Positions 61,518 to 64,000 of a stretch of DNA of 64,000 nt are shown piece after piece (positions within the stretch are counted from its first letter, which is position 1; each line of letters starts with the position of its first letter). The DNA is taken from contig NZ_CP060202.1 of NCBI RefSeq assembly GCF_014250515.1, forward strand, positions 741,001 to 805,000, read 5' to 3'. A program made the position numbers and the translations under genes. This DNA comes from Hymenobacter sediminicola. Lineage in GTDB: Bacteria > Bacteroidota > Bacteroidia > Cytophagales > Hymenobacteraceae. The notes below the pieces were generated by a model that worked only from the letters and a program-made list of their open reading frames with translations, ran no database searches and was not told the origin of the DNA.

Positions 61518-62213
61518 ATGGCAAAGATTAGCAAAAAGCGCAAGGAAGCCCTTGCCAAGCACGACCTGACCGAAGTTCGGAATCTGGTTGAAGCGGCCAA
61601 AGTGGTAAAGGACATCACCTATACCAAGTTTGACGCCTCCGTAGATATCGACGTTCGTCTGGGTGTTGACCCCCGCAAAGCTGACCAGATGGTACGTGGC
61701 GTAGCTACGCTGCCCCATGGTACTGGCAAAACTGTTCGTGTTCTGGCCCTCGTTACGGCCGACAAAGAAGCCGAAGCTACTGCAGCTGGTGCTGACTATG
61801 TTGGGCTGGACGATTATATCGCCAAAATCGAAAAGGGCTGGACAGATATCGACGTTATCATCACGATGCCGTCGGTAATGGCTAAAGTTGGTCGTCTGGG
61901 CCGGGTACTGGGCCCACGTGGCCTGATGCCGAACCCCAAATCTGGTACTGTTACGACGGACGTAGCTAAAGCTGTTCAGGAAGTGAAGGCTGGTAAAATC
62001 GACTTCAAAGTTGACAAAACCGGTATCATTCACTGCTCGGTTGGCAAAGTGTCGTTTGACGACCAGAAGCTGGCTGAAAATGCCATTGAAGTAATTCAAA
62101 CCCTTATCCGTTTGAAGCCTTCTTCGGCCAAAGGCACCTACATCAAGAGCATCACGCTTTCGAGCACCATGTCTCCTGCTGTTCCGGTCGACACCACGGT
62201 AACTTCCGCATAA
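61518..62213 (+). CDS. rplA: 50S ribosomal protein L1
   Basis: The 231-residue protein has [39 protein letters not shown], and the family signature around [34 protein letters not shown]. It binds 23S rRNA at the L1 stalk and in many bacteria represses its own operon. It starts 20 nt after rplK. Confidence 0.99.
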   Translation: MAKISKKRKEALAKHDLTEVRNLVEAAKVVKDITYTKFDASVDIDVRLGVDPRKADQMVRGVATLPHGTGKTVRVLALVTADKEAEATAAGADYVGLDDYIAKIEKGWTDIDVIITMPSVMAKVGRLGRVLGPRGLMPNPKSGTVTTDVAKAVQEVKAGKIDFKVDKTGIIHCSVGKVSFDDQKLAENAIEVIQTLIRLKPSSAKGTYIKSITLSSTMSPAVPVDTTVTSA

Positions 62214-62232
62214 TTTAAATCAACACGACGAT

Positions 62233-62787
62233 ATGATCCGGGAAGAAAAACAAGCCCTCGTCGACGAGTTGAGCGAGAAGTTTCAATCGCACAACGCGTT
62301 CTACATTGCCGATGCATCGGGAATGTCGGTGGCGAAAATCAACGAATTCCGTCGCCTGTGCTTTACGCGCGGCATGGAGTTCAAAGTGTACAAAAACACG
62401 TTCATCCGCAAAGCTCTCGACACCCTCGGCGGCGACACTTCGGAGATGGATGCTGCGCTGAAAGGCCAATCGGGCATTCTGTTCTCGAAAGAATCGGGTA
62501 ACGCTCCTGCCAAACTGCTGCAAGACTTCTATAAGTCGCAGAACTATGGCAAGAACGTAGAGCCGAAGCCTGCTTTGAAAGGTGCTTATGTAGATGCCGG
62601 CATCTACATCGGTGCTAATCAGCTCAGCGGCCTCAGCACACTTAAAGGTAAAAACGAGCTTATCGGTGACGTTATCGGTCTGCTCCAGTCACCTGCCAAG
62701 AATGTTATCTCTGCTCTGTCGAGCGGTGGCAACAAACTGGCTGGTATCATCAAAACGCTTTCCGAAAAAGAAGAGGTTGCAGGCTAA
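62233..62787 (+). CDS. rplJ: 50S ribosomal protein L10
   Basis: The 184-residue L10 shows REEKQALVDELSEKFQSHNAFYIADASGMSV and MEFKVYKNTFIRKALDTLGG in the rRNA-binding half. The C-terminal helix (VISALSSGGNKLAGIIKTLSEKEE) binds the L7/L12 dimers. It starts 19 nt after rplA. Confidence 0.98.
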   Translation: MIREEKQALVDELSEKFQSHNAFYIADASGMSVAKINEFRRLCFTRGMEFKVYKNTFIRKALDTLGGDTSEMDAALKGQSGILFSKESGNAPAKLLQDFYKSQNYGKNVEPKPALKGAYVDAGIYIGANQLSGLSTLKGKNELIGDVIGLLQSPAKNVISALSSGGNKLAGIIKTLSEKEEVAG

Positions 62788-62850
62788 CCGCTGCTCATCT
62801 TTTTCAACTTCAATTTCCTTCAACAACCCCCTTTTTAACAATCTACAGAA

Positions 62851-63228
62851 ATGGCAGATTTGAAAGCATTCGCCGAGCAGCTCGTTAGCCTGACGGTAAA
62901 AGAAGTAAACGAACTGGCTACTATCCTGAAAGACGAGTATGGCATTGAGCCTGCTGCTGCTGCTCCGGTAATGATGGCTGGCGGTGGCGCTGCCGCTGCT
63001 GAAGCTCCTGAAGAGAAGACTTCGTTCGACGTAATCCTGAAGTCGGCTGGTGCTGGCAAACTGGCTGTGGTGAAACTGGTGAAAGACCTGACCGGTCTGG
63101 GCCTGAAAGAAGCCAAAGAACTGGTTGACGGTGCTCCTAAAGCCCTGAAAGAAGGTGTTGCCAAAGACGAGGCTGAAGGCCTGAAGAAGCAACTGGAAGA
63201 AGCCGGCGCTGAAGTAGAAATCAAGTAG
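62851..63228 (+). CDS. rplL: 50S ribosomal protein L7/L12
   Basis: The 125-residue protein has the N-terminal dimerisation helix pair ([23 protein letters not shown]). An Ala/Gly-rich hinge ([20 protein letters not shown]) and the C-terminal factor-binding domain ([35 protein letters not shown]) follow. It recruits translation GTPases. Confidence 0.99.
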   Translation: MADLKAFAEQLVSLTVKEVNELATILKDEYGIEPAAAAPVMMAGGGAAAAEAPEEKTSFDVILKSAGAGKLAVVKLVKDLTGLGLKEAKELVDGAPKALKEGVAKDEAEGLKKQLEEAGAEVEIK

Positions 63229-63265
63229 TTTCTGCTGCCTGCTCTTAAAACCAGCAAATAAGGAG

Positions 63266-63292
63266 AGGCCTGGCAACTAAGCCAGGTCTTTT
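63266..63292 (+). terminator. Terminator or attenuator between rplL and rpoB
   Basis: A 9-bp stem with one G-T pair (63266-63274 with 63281-63289) is followed by TTTT. Its place between rplL and rpoB suggests partial termination that lowers rpoB expression relative to ribosomal proteins. Confidence 0.65.
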
Positions 63293-63451
63293 CCTGTTTG
63301 TAGGCAACAAACTAGTCGGAAGTTCGTTTGCACGCCGCTTTGCGGCTTTTCGTGCCTACGGACGCCAGAGGCGCAAGGTTCTGCTTTGCGCTTTCGTGCG
63401 CCCGAAACTTTCAAAATTCTTTCAAGGTAGTGGCTTTGCTGCTGCTCTGAT

Positions 63452-64000
63452 ATGGATTCTCCCAGTGTCCATTTCCTAACCCCACATACATTGGCTACAC
63501 CGAAAGCACAGTCAGGTCTGCAAAAGCTGCAAGCTGCTGACGAGCGGATCAACTTCGCCAAGATTAAAAAGGTTATTGAGTATCCGGATTTCCTGGACGT
63601 GCAGGTTCGCTCGTTTATGGATTTCTTCCAGTTGGAAACGGCTGCCGAGAACCGTACCGATGAGGGCCTGTTCAAAGTATTCGCCGAGAATTTTCCGATT
63701 TCGGACTCGCGCGAAAACTTCGTGCTGACCTTTATTGACTACCACGTTGACCCGCCCAAGTACTCGGTTGACGAGTGCATTGACCGCGGCCTCACGTACT
63801 CGGTTCCGCTGAAAGCGAAGTTGCGCTTGGTCTGCAATGACTCGGACAACGAAGATTTCGAAACGATTGAGCAGGAAGTGTTCCTTGGGAATATTCCTTA
63901 CATGACCGAAAAGGGCTCGTTCGTTATCAACGGCGCTGAGCGCGTTATCGTATCGCAGCTGCACCGCTCGCCGGGCGTATTCTTCGCCCAGAGCAAGCAC
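63452..64000 (+). CDS. rpoB: RNA polymerase beta subunit (partial, 5' end)
   Basis: Only the first 183 codons are inside the window. The N-terminal beta protrusion is clear: [48 protein letters not shown], and [33 protein letters not shown] near the right edge. The ATG at 63452 opens the frame; a TTG 13 codons later (63491), giving [10 protein letters not shown], is an alternative start. Gene order after rplL confirms the call. Confidence 0.96.
   Translation, partial: MDSPSVHFLTPHTLATPKAQSGLQKLQAADERINFAKIKKVIEYPDFLDVQVRSFMDFFQLETAAENRTDEGLFKVFAENFPISDSRENFVLTFIDYHVDPPKYSVDECIDRGLTYSVPLKAKLRLVCNDSDNEDFETIEQEVFLGNIPYMTEKGSFVINGAERVIVSQLHRSPGVFFAQSKH

Overview
The window looks like a chromosomal segment of a high-GC member of the Bacteroidota, most like Hymenobacter or a relative in the Cytophagales. 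The evidence is SusC/SusD pairs, a hybrid two-component sensor next to a carbohydrate locus, outer-membrane barrels paired with ECF sigma factors, several promoters of the Bacteroidota form TTG-N19-TAnnTTTG, tRNA genes without encoded CCA, and the order tuf-tRNA-Trp-secE-nusG-rplK-rplA-rplJ-rplL-rpoB. The genus is an inference from overall character, not from a marker comparison.

Layout. 1-8.7 kb: a TonB-dependent receptor cut by the window edge, a WrbA-type flavoprotein, an ECF sigma factor overlapping a gene that joins an anti-sigma-like N-terminus to an outer-membrane barrel, uvrB, and a small secreted protein. 8.8-17.4 kb: a response regulator/sensor kinase pair followed by a small membrane protein and a tripartite RND efflux system (adaptor, pump, TolC-like channel). 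17.5-29.7 kb: a complete fructan/fructose utilisation locus (periplasmic-binding-protein hybrid sensor with AraC output, SusC, SusD, sugar porter, fructokinase, GH32 lipoprotein). 29.8-34.5 kb: tRNA-Gly(CCC), a small membrane protein, a GNAT acetyltransferase, an alpha/beta-hydrolase-like lipoprotein lacking the nucleophile motif, and a B12-binding radical SAM protein whose gene carries an in-frame palindromic repeat. 34.6-37.2 kb: a probable copper locus (Met/His-rich outer-membrane protein, an AraC regulator with an N-terminal CxxC metal-binding domain, a small membrane protein), with a terminator-like hairpin abutting the start codon of the outer-membrane gene. 37.3-41.1 kb: a small lipoprotein and a vitamin B12 uptake pair (BtuB-like receptor, BtuG-like beta-propeller lipoprotein) behind a cobalamin riboswitch. 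41.2-50.8 kb: alkyladenine glycosylase, a methyltransferase, secreted proteins, S-adenosylhomocysteine hydrolase, a luciferase-like flavoprotein, and three envelope polysaccharide genes (GT2, GT9, O-antigen ligase/polymerase). 50.8-57.9 kb: ECF sigma factor, zinc-type anti-sigma factor, gmk, nadD, frr, pyrH, a biotin-carrier protein, and an M1 aminopeptidase. 58.0-64.0 kb: tRNA-Tyr, tRNA-Gly(TCC), tRNA-Thr, tuf, tRNA-Trp, secE, nusG, the L11/L1/L10/L7-L12 genes and the start of rpoB.

Many genes are separated by long, near-perfect palindromic terminators serving both strands. Items most worth a second look are the palindromic repeat inside the radical SAM gene and that protein's CX4CX2C cluster motif, the metal-domain AraC regulator and its adjoining hairpin, the 31-codon leader ORF folded into a 17-bp inverted repeat ahead of susC, and the anti-sigma/barrel fusion. 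No CRISPR array, insertion sequence, prophage or integrase gene was found.
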